Source: Plutella xylostella (lineage: Eukaryota; Arthropoda; Insecta; Lepidoptera; Plutellidae). From it: a stretch of DNA of 64,000 nucleotides. Within the stretch, counting starts at the first letter, position 1. Each line of letters opens with the position of its first letter. The notes beneath the pieces were generated by a model that had not been told where the DNA came from, searched no databases, and worked only from the letters and a program-made list of their open reading frames with translations. Shown in pieces: positions 1 through 12,400 of this stretch. The position numbers were made by a program, and so were the translations under genes. The DNA lies in the NCBI RefSeq assembly GCF_932276165.1, contig NC_064008.1:935001-999000 (forward strand), in the 5' to 3' direction.

Positions 1-405
1 TTGAATTAACAATAAAATAATCTTGATTAGATTAATAAAAAAATATCTCATTTTCCCACTACCCGTGGAATGCCCTTCTCATTCACATTCACATGCCGTT
101 CTCATTCACATAGCCACAAAAAGTTAGGTTAGGTTAAATTAATTTAATTGTATCTTCCTGCGATTGCCTGAGATTTCGGGTTTCTATTCAATATCCACTC
201 TTAGCTTTTGTTTATAAATATACCTGCCTCTCTGAACAAGATACTGAGGTAGTTTCCTCAAATTTCTAATGACTAGTCTTTGTGTTTGTTACCAACATTG
301 GTCTTAGAAAGGAGAGCAACAGCGTCACAAAACTCCAGAGTTTACTTACCTGTTGTAGTCGACAACTATCTTTTTGTATGTCTGACCTATGTTATCCAAA
401 TCCAA

Positions 406-740
406 ACTAATATTATAAATGCGAAAGTAACTGTGTCTGTCTGTCTGTTACTCTTTCACGCCAAAACTACTGAACAGATTTGAATGAAATTTGGTATACA
501 TACGGTCAAGACCCTGGGAAAGAACATAGGCTACTTTTTATCCCCGAATTCCCACAGGAAAACTTTTAAGGCGAAGCGAAACGCGCGGGAACAGCTAGTA
601 TATTAATATTATAAATGCGAAAATAACTGTGTCTGTCTGTCTGTCTATCTGTCTGTTACTCTTTCACGCCAAAACTACTGAACGGATTTGAATGAAATTT
701 GGTATACATATGGTATAGACCCTCGCGGGAACAGCTAGTG
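406..740. repeat. Lepidopteran interspersed repeat pair in HLH3B intron 2, copy A
   Basis: Two consecutive pieces of the common repeat beginning ctaatattataaatgcgaaa, with tctttcacgccaaaactac inside and ending cgcgggaacagctagt. Each holds a short (TGTC)n run. The pair is found in every copy, so it predates amplification. Confidence 0.8.
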
Positions 741-781
741 TTCAATAAAGTCATATTCTATTCTATCTATGGTACTCGTAC

Positions 782-1575
782 CTGATGGCGACCCTCAATA
801 TCTCGCTCTTAGACAGCTTCTTGTCGGGCGGGTGCGTGGGCACGAGTCTCCGCAGCTCGGCGAAGGCTCCACTCACGTTCTGCTGGCGCCAGCGCTCGCG
901 GCAGTTGGAGAACAACTTGCGGGGCGCTCGGAGAGGCAGGCCGGGGGGTAGGTCCGACTGGGGACGGGAAAGGATTAGTTGAAGATCTTCCATATCGTAC
1001 TAATATGAAGGACGAGTCGTGTCAACTGAGTGTTTGATTGCAGTTGAAATGCGGTCCGTCTGTCTAGAGCCTAAACGCGAAAGTTTTTGAGTATAGATGT
1101 TTGGTACTCTTTCATGGGAAAACGGCTGGGGAAATTTTTATGAAATTTGGTATGCAGGCAGCTGACACCCTTCTTCTTTTCAACATTCTTATGAAATGAA
1201 ATATGGGTCTGGATCTTGGGCTGCAAGATCTTCCCTCACCATTCCCACAACTATTGCCTCAATCTCCACAAAACGTCACTACGTTGTCTTTGGACGTCGA
1301 CACTAGAATGTGGGGAGCGGTCGACATCGACACTAAGAGGGAGGGAATGGTCGACTTCAACACATGGATGGGGGAGAGGCTAATGTTTAAACTAGAAGGC
1401 AAGAAGAGGTCGACTTTGACACTAGAACACTTGGCCAGTAAATCCAGCCACAATGGTAGTTCCTCACCTGTGCCCGCATCTGTCTCTCGTCATCACTGTC
1501 CTGGAAACTCGGGTCGTCGCTGAGCATCTCGCTGTCCGGCTCTTCTTCCGAACACGAGTCCGGCTCTGACGTCAT
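782..1575 (-). CDS. HLH3B: HLH3B-like bHLH factor, copy A (exons 1-2 only)
   Basis: This is the left-most copy of the TAL1/SCL-type transcription factor. Exon 1 (1586-1468) codes for an acidic N-terminus from ATG 1575-1573 to the donor after MRAQ. Exon 2 (957-782) codes for the basic region and first helix, with RERWRQQNVSGAFAELRR and the loop THPPDKKLSK diagnostic of the TAL/LYL group. Acceptors are pyrimidine-rich and end in CAG, and the exon 2 donor reads AG|GTACGAG in phase 2. Exon 3 lies left of the window, so completeness cannot be judged. The factor would act in the nucleus, binding E-boxes as a heterodimer with a class I bHLH partner (family knowledge). The 5' end is now about 7 kb further from the helix-turn-helix exon because of the insert at 1884-8892. 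Confidence 0.85.
1289..1439 (+). repeat. 30-bp repeat block in HLH3B intron 1, copy A
   Basis: Five imperfect 30-bp units of the form GTCGAC-NTCGACACTAGAA lie antisense to HLH3B between its exons 1 and 2. They match the 30-bp units that encode the decapeptide repeats of SEC exon 4, and read in the same direction (DVDTR, DIDTK, DFNT). A one-base slip before the fifth unit puts it out of frame, so this looks like a decayed relative rather than a working exon. Confidence 0.7.
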
Positions 1576-2310
1576 CGCCACTGCCACTGGGGGGAGAAGA
1601 GGGGAATAAAACAGAATGTTATTTTATTCAAAGCATGGAAGTAGACATAAAGCCCTCTTTTGAAATATGCCAGACGGTACTATCCGATACTCCTATAAAA
1701 TAAAATAAAAAATGCTTATTTGAAACTATCCTTAAGTTAAGAAATACAGAGTTACAGAATGGGAATTTAGTAAGTAAACAAAAAATATAATTTCAAGTAT
1801 CAAAATGTTATGGTTTGACTCAACTTAAACCAGCCCAAACCTACAACCAGCGATATGTAAACAATGTTCGACTTGGGCTTTAAGGGCCCGTACAGGGTGA
1901 CGTGCCGCGCCAATTTTGAGTTTTCAATGCTCTTCACACAGCACACGCAGTGACACGCACACATGTAAGTTTGCACAGTGGGTCGATAAACTTTTACTCG
2001 CCAACTTTATTGACAATTATGTTCAAGTACATTTTGGGTGATTTTAGGGTAAGTAAGTATAATTCTTACTTACACTGGTAGGCACCTGGAAAGAGTAGAA
2101 ATTAACAGGGGTGCCACTTTTACTCTAAACTCGGAACCCGATTAGCTTTCTCAAACAAATGTGGTATTTACTTGTAGAAAGGTAACTACAAGTATTAAAG
2201 TGTAGATAATAAGTTTCGGGCATTCTCCAGCCAACTGAACCCCGACGACAAAGCAAAGTAAATACATAGTGTCGCAAAAGGGCTATACTAAGCCAAACGG
2301 GGATGACTCA

Positions 2311-2452
2311 AGGGGTCATTCTGAACAACTTTTGTTCTACGAGATTTGCAAATTCGCGAAAAAAAATATTCGTTTTCCATGGTAAAAAGTCACATGTCCA
2401 ACAAAGTTAATTTCCAAAACTCGTAGGGCAAAAGTTCAGAATGACCCCCTGT
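2311..2452. mobile_element. Fold-back MITE
   Basis: A roughly 140-bp segment whose ends are inverted copies: GGGGTCATTCTGAACAACTT on the left and CAAAAGTTCAGAATGACCCC on the right. Confidence 0.65.
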
Positions 2453-2859
2453 CTTAATCCTTTTTACCGGACTGCCGAAAGAGGAGGGTAATGTTTTTTG
2501 ATTGTATGTATGTATGTTTGTCTGTTTCTTTGTTCCCTCCTGTAGCCTAAACGGCTTGATAGATTTTGATGTATGAGGTATTGTTAGAAGTGTATTGATG
2601 GCGCGATGGTTATAAGCTATGTGACGTTCCATTAAAATGAACATAGCGCCCTCTAGAGGACATAACGTGATAATCGAAAAAATAATAATTCAACTTTGCC
2701 GTGTAAGGTATCAAATGAAAGGGCTTGATTTTCACATTATAAAAATATGCATATTGAAGGTATTTAAATAACAACACCAAAATTATTGAAATTAAAAATG
2801 ATCATGAACTACTGACGTAAAATTTCATAAAATAAAAATAACTAAAAAGTTACAAATAA

Positions 2860-3101
2860 AAAAATACCATTATAAACAAACGAAAAACCCGACTGTACGC
2901 TAAAAACATGAAAACAAGTCCCAATGTTAATGGAAAGTATCGCAGGCGGGGACCAACTTGACCGCCACTCAAGGCCGTTTTCTAAGTAACATTCAGCTAA
3001 ATGGTGAACCCTCTGCTGGTCCCCGCCTACGATACTTTCCATTAACATTGGGACTTGTTTTCATATTTTTAGCGTGCAGTCGGGTTTTTTGTTTGTTTAT
3101 A
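2860..3101. repeat. Long inverted repeat (about 100-bp arms)
   Basis: Left arm 2860-2953 (ending aagtatcgcaggcggggacc) and right arm 3018-3101 onward (starting ggtccccgcctacgatactt) are near-perfect reverse complements flanking a loop of about 65 bp. The transcript would form a long hairpin. Confidence 0.8.
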
Positions 3102-4902
3102 ATTTGTTTAGTACTATATACCGCTTTTTCAATACCTGTAAGTACATTTTTTGGTAGCAGCATAATATTTTTATTTAATTTTAGGGTTTCGAACGTCAAA
3201 AAAAAAAAAGCAACCGTTATAGGATCTCTTTGTTGTCCGCTTGTCACCGCCCTTTTTCTCAGAAACGGGTAAAGATATGAAGCTGATATTTCGCATAGAT
3301 GGGGAGTAACCCAAAAAAAATATTATGGTACTCCCTGTCCCACACAAGTAAATTGGGGCTTATATTTTTTCCAGTTATTTTGATGTGTATCCTTTTTTTT
3401 CTTTGATGTTTTGTATAAGTATGTGTTTGTTTTCTTTAAATCTGTATTTTTTTTGTTGTTGCTGTCTATGTGTCGAATAAATGTATCTTTATCTTCAAAT
3501 CACGCCATCTATCGTTTGTTTTTTTTGTGGCTACTGTCTATAGAAGAAATTCCGTCATTGACAATTTTACGTTACGAATTTATTTTTATTTTTACATTTT
3601 CGTGGAGAACCAACAGCATTTTGTTAATAAATAATTATTACTTATGAACACATAACAACTTCATGCCATTAACAGAATGAACTTAGTAAACCCAGTAAAC
3701 CTAACACATCCAGAGGAAAAATAAAATCTCTTTCTCTCTCTCTGAAAAACATACTTAATAGCCCAAACTCGATGCTTTTAGCTATTAACATCTTTGAAAT
3801 AAAATTGAGCCACCACCGTGTTACTGCCCTCATCAGATCCTCACGAGACCATACCTCAACCAGCACCAAGAGACTGTATTTTTGATCCCTAACCTAATGT
3901 TCGTGCGTATTGTCATCACTTAGATCCATTCGCTATATTCCTGCTCCTCATCAGACCTTTACGAGACTGTAATGTCACGAGAATATTGCACACTATCTAA
4001 TTTAATTTAATGTATTGAATATACTGGAAGAATTATGCTTCCTCAATTTCAAATCAAATTATGTTGGTGTCATAAAAGTTGAAAAAGTGCAATGACAACC
4101 CATGTGCAGTGATTTTGTATCTGTACACGATAAGATCGCGAGCTGTCAGTGCTGCCTAAACCGACGTGACCCTTCTTTGGAGGCCAGCGGCCAACTGAGT
4201 CAAACGTCACTTGTGTTTATGATTTTATAACACAGAAAACCGCCATAAATATTTGTATGAAGATTTGAGGGAAAAAAATTGCTCAAGTTTGGGATTAATT
4301 TACACAAAATAAGTGTGTGATTATTAAAAAACAAGGTATTTAGCGCCTATTCCAAGCCTTTAACTTTATAATATGATAAAAATCATATGAAAATTCTTTA
4401 TGATTACGACACAGTTGTTACAATACGGGAGTGTCATTTACTGGTTGTAGAGAATTGGTCAAATATCTCACAATAAATAGAAATGATCTTCCTTCAATAG
4501 CTTTTATTATTGATCTCAAAGTTTGTTATTTTATATGTCAAATGTCATGTTACTTGTCACCGTACTTTCTTTTTATAAATCAAAAAAGGATCATCAACAT
4601 TCTCCCGGCCAAAAAAAATACATAAATTTAAAAAGATACAAAATAAAATTAAAGGTACAAAATAAATTCATTCAGAGCTACCTAACACTATTAATTTAGT
4701 TAGTGGTCGCCGCAATATGCCGCCCGACGTCCGAATGTCCGCTACTCTACATAAACCGTCGGGCCCAGGGTAAACTTTAACAACCACTCCTCAAAGCCAA
4801 ACATTCCTAGGTAGAGATAGATCCGCCACCAAAACCAAAGACCCCTCGACTAACAAACAATCCTGTACTCGAGACGCTCGAGGAACCAATGTGGGCAAAT
4901 AC

Positions 4903-6243
4903 TCACGCAGCCATCGCTTCCAAAACGGAATCTGTCCAAAAAAAACGATCCACAATATTCAGGTCATGCTCCCTTTGAACAGTGGCGCCTAGTCGAGCAC
5001 CCATGAGAGCCGCTTGAAGCTCTAGACGAGGTATGGTAATCAATTTCAATGGCGTGACTCTACATTTTCCAGCTGCAAAGGCTACCTCACCGTTGTGTCT
5101 ACGCAAGTAAGCTACTGCCGAAAATGCTTGTTCTGAGGCATCCACAAAAACGTGCAGTTGAAACTGATCGAAAGCACTGAAACCATAACAACGAGGTACC
5201 ATAAACTCTTCACACGACTTTAAATCTATCAGGAATTCACTCCAGGTTCGTGTAAAGGTATCACCTATTAACTCGTCCCACTTCACGCCGCTTCGCCAAA
5301 GTTGTTGCAGCAAAATTTTGCCTCGAATTAACAGTGGACCAAGGAAACCTAAAGGATCGAAAACAGACATTATGACTTTAAGCATTTGACGTTTAGTGGG
5401 TTTTTGTGATCCGTCGACAATGTCTGCTTCCAACTTCTTGAAACTCAGGTCGAACCCAAGAGCATCTTTCTGTGGCTTCCATATCATTCCCAAGGTGCGC
5501 TGAGAGCTCTCCGTTTGCAATAAGCTAACCGACGGCGTCTCTGTTGGCTCAGGAAGACATTCAGGTTTATTCGATACGAAGCCTCTTATCTCGAATCCAC
5601 CAGCATGGTGAATCGCAGTGACGTCGGCTACTAGTTGCTTCATCTCTTCAACTGTGTCCACGCTATCACAATAGTCATCTACATAGTGTCTTCTTTTAAT
5701 AGCTATCACGGCGCGCGGATGAGATTCAGCATATTGGTCAGCATTCTTTCTAATAATGTACGTAGCAGTACACGGGGATGATTTCGTGCCAAAAATCATC
5801 GAAGTCATTTTGTACGTACGGGGAGGTTGATCTCTATTCATCCCACGCCACAAAAATAGTTGCGATTTCTGATCCTCTTCGTTTATTTTGACACGCATAA
5901 ACATTTCTTTGATATCTCCCGTAACTGCTACCGCCCTCTCTCGAAAACGGAACAAAACACCAACTAATGAATTAAGAAGGTCAGGGCCTGCTAGCAACTC
6001 CGTATTCAGAGAAATGCCTTTTGTTTCTGCTCTCGCATCATGCACTAGGCGAAGCTTTCCCGGTTTAGACGGATTGCGTACTCCGAAATGTGGCAAGTAC
6101 CAAAGTCTCGGGCCGGCCAAAGTTTCATGGACTTCTTCTGCATAATCTCGGGCCGGCCAAAGTTTCATGGACTTCTTCTGCATAATGTTTTTCCAGTAAA
6201 TTATCCACCTGCTTCGAATAGTCAATCGAGAAAGCGGGGTCAA
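4903..6243 (-). pseudogene. BEL element 1 reverse transcriptase and partial RNase H
   Basis: Continues the polyprotein in the shifted frame: LRLVHDARAETKG, the catalytic YVDDYCDSV box, then the RNase H-like segment (HVFVDASEQAFSAVAYLRR, TIPRLELQAALMGARL) up to FFWTDSVLEAMAA. There the frame jumps to sequence that belongs near the C-terminus of BEL polyproteins (WLREYLPTLVPR, then KVYPGPDGLCRVADIRTSGG in 4908-4676), so the rest of RNase H and the whole integrase have been lost. Confidence 0.88.
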
Positions 6244-8533
6244 CGTCCATCATCCTCTCTATCACCTTCAGTCGCTGCACTGCGCTCCCTTTATTCTCCG
6301 GCAGAGCGACGTCATCCGATCTCCACAGCAGCCCGGTCTCCCATCTGTCACCGATCTTCCTGGTCTTCGCGTCGAGAATACTCATAGCTCGCTGTTGACC
6401 TGAAAACTTATCATTCTCCTCATGTTTTACACCAAGGCTATCGACACGAAAATAATCATTAACCAATTCATGTAATTCGACGTCAGCTTCAGAGTGATGG
6501 AGATGGTTTGTGAATTCTTTGTTTACCTTACAACTAGATGATACGAATCCGTGAAGTACCCAGCCTAGGTTAGTCCGCGAAGCAACAGGCTCGTTCGCTC
6601 GTCCTTCTCGGTTCTCTCTTATCAATATCAGCTGTAAATAATCCTGGCCAATTAGAATCTCCGGATAGCCATCATACTCCTCTAGCGGCACATCCTGTAA
6701 ATGTAGACAACTTTCTATTAATTTTCTATCGACCTTTTGTGTGGGCAAGCGGAGTGAGTCTACAGTACGTATTTTCGGCAAATAAAAGGAACCCGTAGAA
6801 GTGTGTAACGTCACGGCAACTGCAAGGCTATCGTTCTCTCTTTTCGTTTCGCCGACAGCGCCCTGCAAATTAAGGTTCACGCGAGGACCCTCTGCACCAA
6901 TTTTTTCAGCTAGGCGGGAGTCTATCAAGCTTATGGTAGACCCCCCGTCTATCATGACACACGTGCGGACGCTACCAGCAGGACCCTCCACATTGACAGG
7001 TAAGACTCCTACATACCTCCGCCCCTCTTGTTCGGGTTTAGTCCATAAGTTGGCCGTAGTCTCAGTCGTTTTATCATTATCGCCATTAGACTGCTTACTT
7101 TTGGTCCAATTTAGCCAGTCTTCGCGATGAAGCAATGTGTGGTGCCCACGACTACACGTGGCACATTGACGTCTGGACCTGCAGCGCTCACGTCGATGTT
7201 TGGGGCTGAAACATTTGAAACACAGCTTCTTATTACAAATCCAGTCCCATCTCTCGTCCACAGACCTAGCACTAAATGGAGAACAGCTGTTCAAGTCGTG
7301 ACCATCTTTCTCGCAGAAGGGACAGTATGGTCGTGTTGTGTCGGTCTGCCCACCGCGCTTCTGAAAGGAAAATGCATTGATCGAAGCCATATTATTCGCA
7401 TTGGTCGCACCGGAATCGGAATAATCATCGACCATCGCGAGCACAGGATGACGGCCAAAACCTGAGGAAAAAGTCTTAGTTTTTAGTTGCGGCTCCATTA
7501 CCCCAGCCCTACACACTAGTTCGGCCTCACGCATCAAATAATCGGATAATGCGGCTAATTTCGGACGGCGGGCGGCATCTCGGGTAACGCTATAATCTAT
7601 CCACCTATAAACTAAGTTCTCAGTTAATTTATTTACAATTTCCATTACCAAATCCGGGCTGTATAAATAATCTGAACAGTTGGTCGCTGTGATTGCAGCT
7701 AAACAATTCGAAACTTTAGTCGCGAGCGTCACTAACTCCGTCCTAGAGCCACTTAGCTTCGGTATTTTCTTTATTTCTCCAATAATCTTCTGCACTATAA
7801 GATCTGGTCTTCCAAAGCGCATTTCGAGGGTCTTCATGATCTCTTGGGCCGAGGACACGGTGATGATGCGGGCCGCTACCGTCTCCCACGCCTCTCCACG
7901 CAGGCATCTCTGTAGGCGGGCTACGTTTTCGTCTTCCGAGTACTGGCCTATTCTAGTCGTCGACTCGAAGGCGTGTTTGAAACGCAGCCATTCGAGTGCA
8001 TCGCCAGAGAACGTAGGCAGGTCTCTGGCTGACAGGCGGCCTAGCAATTTGTCACTTCGATTCGCTTCAGGCTTGGGCGAGTGATTTTGATTAAGCCAAT
8101 GTACCACTCGTGAAAGCGAGGCACGACTTGAGGCCTTCTCCACTCGTGAAAGCGAGGCACGACTTGAGGCCTTCTCCACCTCCTCGACCTCTATTTGGGC
8201 CTTTTCCTCCTCTAGTCCAGCCTCTATCCTTGCGCGCTCAGCCTCCAGGCGCCGTTGCTCCAACTGTCGTTGCTCTTCCAGGCGCCGTTGCTCCAACTGT
8301 CGTTGCTCTTCCAGGTGCCGTTGTTCAGTTTCCAGCCGTCTCTCCTCCAGCTCGGCAAGCTCTCGAGCCGCCCGAGCCTCCGCCAGCCGGCGCATGGTCG
8401 CGGCGCTGGAGCGCGCGCTCGATGATCGATCGGAGCACGGCACCCTCGGCTGTTGGTCGTCAGGCCTACTTTCTTGGTCAGCACTTACTTCATTTTTGTT
8501 TAATCTAGCACTACGGCGTAGTGGTCGGTCCAT
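6125..8533 (-). pseudogene. BEL element 1 gag-protease
   Basis: An 802-codon frame beginning MDRPLRRSARLNK just past the primer-binding site. After a glutamate/arginine-rich coiled-coil stretch (repeats of RQLEQRRLEE and a duplicated VEKASSRASLSR) comes the Gag domain (DLPTFSGDALEWLRFKHAF), cysteine-histidine clusters (CPFCEKDGHDLNSC, CFKCFSPKHRRERC) and a retropepsin-like domain with DGGSTISLID and later GWVLHGF. The polyprotein frame is broken at about 6146 by a 40-bp tandem duplication, so translation stops after LCRRSP before reverse transcriptase. Confidence 0.9.
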
Positions 8534-8971
8534 GCCGGACTCGATTGGACCACAAATGTAGAGAATTGGTCAAATATCTCACAATAAATAGAAATGATCT
8601 TCCTTCAATAGCTTTTATTATTGATCTCAAAGTTTGTTATTTTATATGTCAAATGTCATGTTACTTGTCACCGTACTTTCTTTTTATAAATCAAAAAAGG
8701 ATCATCAACACTGGTTTTTCGTCATATTCTGAATTTAATTTACAGTTATCCATAAGCTTTTACTTAAATTCGAATGATTCAGCACCTAGCTAGACTCTTC
8801 GACTACCGGTGTGATTTTTTTCAAGGCTGTAGAGCATCATTTACTACATAATTCTATGACAATGCCAACCCTCGATTGCCTATTGCCGACCCTTAAACCT
8901 AGATTTATCGATAAATGAAGCGTTGGTACTGATAAAAAATGAATTATTACAATTTGTACAATGTTACATAC

Positions 8972-9108
8972 CCGTCATAGACGCTGCACGAGCGTAAACA
9001 TCCTCCAAATTCGACAAAATGTGTCCAGCTTCATGTTCCGCTAAACATTGTATATAAACTCGATAAATAACTTCCCTAGCTTGACTACGAATATTTTTCT
9101 TCTTCTTC
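8972..9108 (-). CDS. Helix-turn-helix-like exon, copy A
   Basis: A 137-bp open segment between an acceptor (GCAATTAG at 9116-9109) and a donor (GTATGT starting at 8971). It codes for 45 complete residues starting KKKKNIRSQAREVIYRV and ending EDVYARAASMT. The lysine-rich start followed by R-x-QAR-x-VIYRVY...VYARAAxMT resembles the N-terminal helix-turn-helix segment common in uncharacterised, transposase-related insect proteins; this is recall of a pattern, not a search. There is no in-frame ATG, so an upstream exon is required. Its 3' phase (one base left over) fits the first HLH3B exon, but here the two are 7 kb apart because of the TTAA-flanked insert. It could also be a stray remnant of a mobile element. 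Confidence 0.5.
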
Positions 9109-9366
9109 CTAATTGCAAACAGGAGTAAATAGTTGTTTTTATCTAGATTATCCTAATAATTAAGTAAGAAAATTGAAAAAACACCGAACCGCCAACTGCC
9201 ATAAACAATTGTTATGACTTTTATGTTTCTTTTCTAATGGTGCCAGGCTCCTGAAAATTTTAGTTCCTCAAACATTAATTTCATGAATTAATAGTTTCAC
9301 TGTATGTATATGTACTTACTTATCTACTAGGTAAAAAAGAAGCAATCATTCTTACTGCGCAGTAGG

Positions 9367-9374
9367 TATATATA
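9367..9374 (+). promoter_or_regulatory. Candidate TATA box of SEC copy A
   Basis: TATATATA lies 107 bp upstream of the SEC ATG, within the motif GTATATATAGAAAATCAATT. The spacing is the same in all five copies, but so is the surrounding DNA, so conservation adds little. Confidence 0.4.
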
Positions 9375-9473
9375 GAAAATCAATTAATACTATCTTAATA
9401 AATGTCTATCGATAAAAATAACAATTAATTTTTGATAAACTTTACTGTACCACTCTTAGTGTAGTCTTTGAAA

Positions 9474-12400
9474 ATGCAGGTCCTTGTGCTACTGCCATGG
9501 CTATTTGTTATTATAACCGCTCAGGTATAATAGTTCTTTTAATATACATAGATAGATAAATATAGAATATTCTTTATTTGTACACAATATAATATATAAT
9601 ATAAGTAATACTAGGTTTTTAGTGGGAATTTGAGGATACAAAGTAGCCATAGTTTATTAAAACAGATACCTACCAGAATTTTAAATTATAGTATAAGTAG
9701 TTCAAATTCATCTTTTCAGGATACATTATACAGCGTTGATCAACTATTACAAAGAGGAATCAGCAGTGGCGACGGAGTTTCTACATATGCAGTGGATGGC
9801 GATGACGGCGCGATCCAATCCAACGATGGCCTGAATGCGAACCTTGAGGAACAACAGCAAAAAAAACTGCAAAACCTTGGAACTATGTTTTTACGGGTAA
9901 CACTATCATTTTCCATCCTTACATAATAATTTCCCCACATATTTATTTATTATTGATATGCTCAATTTCTCAAAACTGTAATACCCGAAAGGGTAGTCAG
10001 GGGTGACTCGCAAGCGCACACGGTTTTCGCTATTACCTACATTCATTTTTACTCACAGGGTAGGTCGCGAGCTTTTTGAGAATGATTTATTAAATTATAA
10101 TAAGTACCTATTATATTTATATTGTATTGTAGTATGGTAATATATATTGTACTTAGTTCTAAAAACCTAAAATGTTTTCAGATGGCACAAGCAGCAGGAT
10201 TACGGGAAAATAAAATAAAACGCCCCCCTTATCCCCCCACGAATCCGGTGAGTTATCGCTAAACATCAAAATTACATTTTCAGTTTGTAAGAAAATCATA
10301 TTATGTAATATCCGTAGCTCCTTTGAAGGCTGTAGTTAAAGTCAGAAGAACAACCAAATTTCCGTGAACATCAAAAAACGCTTATATTTCTATACTATTC
10401 AAAACTGTTCCTGGGTCTGAAATTACATAGGAAAACCACCTATGCTCAGGCAGCTAGTAGAATAGTAGGCAATAAGCAGTTACCTAAGATGGCACCCACT
10501 TCCTTGACAAGGCTTACTACAAGTAGTAGCAGTTCAAGCGAGGATTACAGCACAGTTGTATATTCCGATAGGCTTGGCAAGGATTTTGGGCACATGTTGG
10601 GTAATCATGTAAATGGAAAAGTTGTTAATTATTGTTACCCAGAACTTACATTCGGACAAATAGTTAAATTGATTTCAGAGAGGTCACACACTGACAAAAC
10701 AACTATATTTATTATGGTGGGAAATAGTTTAGGGGTGTCAAAGTCTGACATACATAGAAGTTTTGCTATATTAGAAGGCCTTCCTGCTAAACATGTATTT
10801 GTTTGTGCATTTCCTTACTCATGCACACTGCCCGACAAATGCAATTATATGACATGTAGCCTAAATAAAATAATGTACAATGCATGTTGTAAATCCGACT
10901 GTATCAATTTCTTTGATACTAATTTGTACGTAGATAATTTTAAATTGACTTGGGCCAGTTTATTTTTGTCCTCAAATCAGAAACGACGTCTAGCTACAGA
11001 AGTAGCTCATCTTATTAACTCAGTTATAAGCATTATAACGAAGAAAACTTGTGTCCCTATTGACACCGTCAGTAGTAATACTGATAATAGTACAGTAGAT
11101 TTGCGTTGATATAAAGATTGATTCAGTTCACTGCTCTCTCGGCTCAAAACTATTAAAGGACAAGACATTTAAGAATGAATTTAAATTGGTACATCAGAAT
11201 ATTCAGAGTCTTTCTTCTAAATTGTTAGAAATAGAACTATTTTCGGAAAAATTTAACATTGATTGTTTATGTATCACAGAACATTGGTTAGACGAGAATC
11301 AAATGATGTTCCAATTGAAAAATTACAAACTTATAAGCTGTTTTAACAGAAAGTGCAACGAGCATGGCGGGTCACTTATATTTCTTAAAGAAAATTGTAA
11401 ATGTAAAGAACGAAAGGACATAGTTGCTCTTTCTGTTAAACACCATATAGAAATTTCATGTGCAGAGCTAAACAAGTATATAATAGTATGTACCTACAGG
11501 CCACCTACTGGTGATTTCATTACCTTTGAGACTGTCATGGAGGATGTTCTAAGGTTAGCTTCCAATAGTAAAAAGGAAGTAATAGTGTGTGGTGACTTTA
11601 ATGTTGACCTATTAAGTGACTCTCCTAATAGGTCGAAATTACTGTTACTTTTTAAATCATTTAATCTTTTTAATGTCTTTCTGGAACCAACTAGAATTAC
11701 ATCCGCGTCTGCCACTTGTCTAGATAACATATTCTGTAACTGTGAGTTTAAAGACAGTAGTGTGATAAATTGTCTGAGGTCAGACCACAGTGGGCAGACC
11801 ATTACCTTAGTAAACACTGACAAGACAAATAAAACTAAGGTGAGATGCAGACCGATTACTACAAAGAAAATTGACAATTACTTGAAGAAACTAGACGAAA
11901 AACTTCCGAAGGTTAAAGTAGATTGCAATTCTAATGAGATGTATACTAACTTATTTAAGATAATAGCTGATGAGTTTGAGAGTAATTTTAAAACGAAGGA
12001 AGTTTTGATAGACAATAAAATTAAATTTTGTGACTGGGCTACAGATGGTATTCGCAAAAGCAGGGCGACATTATATGATCTGTATGAGATGAAAACATTC
12101 ATACTCCGCCCTGACTTTCAATCTTATGTGAAGAAATATAGCAAAATGTACAAATGTGTCTGTCACTGTGCGAAGACAATTTTTATTAATAACAAGATTA
12201 AAGACTCGGCTAACAAATCTAAGGCCATTTGGAATATTATAAATAACGAAACGGGGAAGAATCGAACACGCGAGACTAATTTATCTTTAAAGGTAGGCAA
12301 TGACATAATAACATCAAATGACGAGGTGGCGAGAGTCTTTGAAGAGTTTTTTACGAACATTCCTTTAGAAACTACTTGCAACCTAGATTCTTCAGCTACA

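Larger units (their letters stand above)
4446..8710 (-). mobile_element. BEL/Pao LTR retrotransposon 1 (defective)
   Basis: Two 154-bp LTRs, 4446-4599 and 8557-8710, start TGTAGAG and end CATCAACA, flanked by the 5-bp duplication CTGGT (4441-4445 and 8711-8715). The element reads on the minus strand. A primer-binding site TGGTCCAATCGAGTCC follows the 5' LTR. Gag, protease, RT and part of RNase H are present; integrase is missing through an internal deletion near 4910. Confidence 0.95.
1884..8892. mobile_element. 7 kb TTAA-flanked composite insertion in copy A
   Basis: Comparison with copy B shows that GGGCTTTAAACC is interrupted here, and TTAA is present on both sides (1880-1883 and 8893-8896). 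TTAA duplication is typical of piggyBac and Kolobok-type DNA transposons. The ends begin GGG and finish CCC but longer terminal inverted repeats are not evident. No transposase is seen. Contents: a fold-back MITE (2311-2452), a repeat with TATG tandem units near 2505, a long inverted repeat (2860-3101), AT-rich DNA of unknown nature (3110-4440), and a BEL element (4446-8710). Confidence 0.75.

Noticed and set aside
120..140. GTTAGGTTAGGTT as telomeric TTAGG repeat
   Set aside because: Only about two units, present in every HLH3B intron 2; too short to be telomere-derived.
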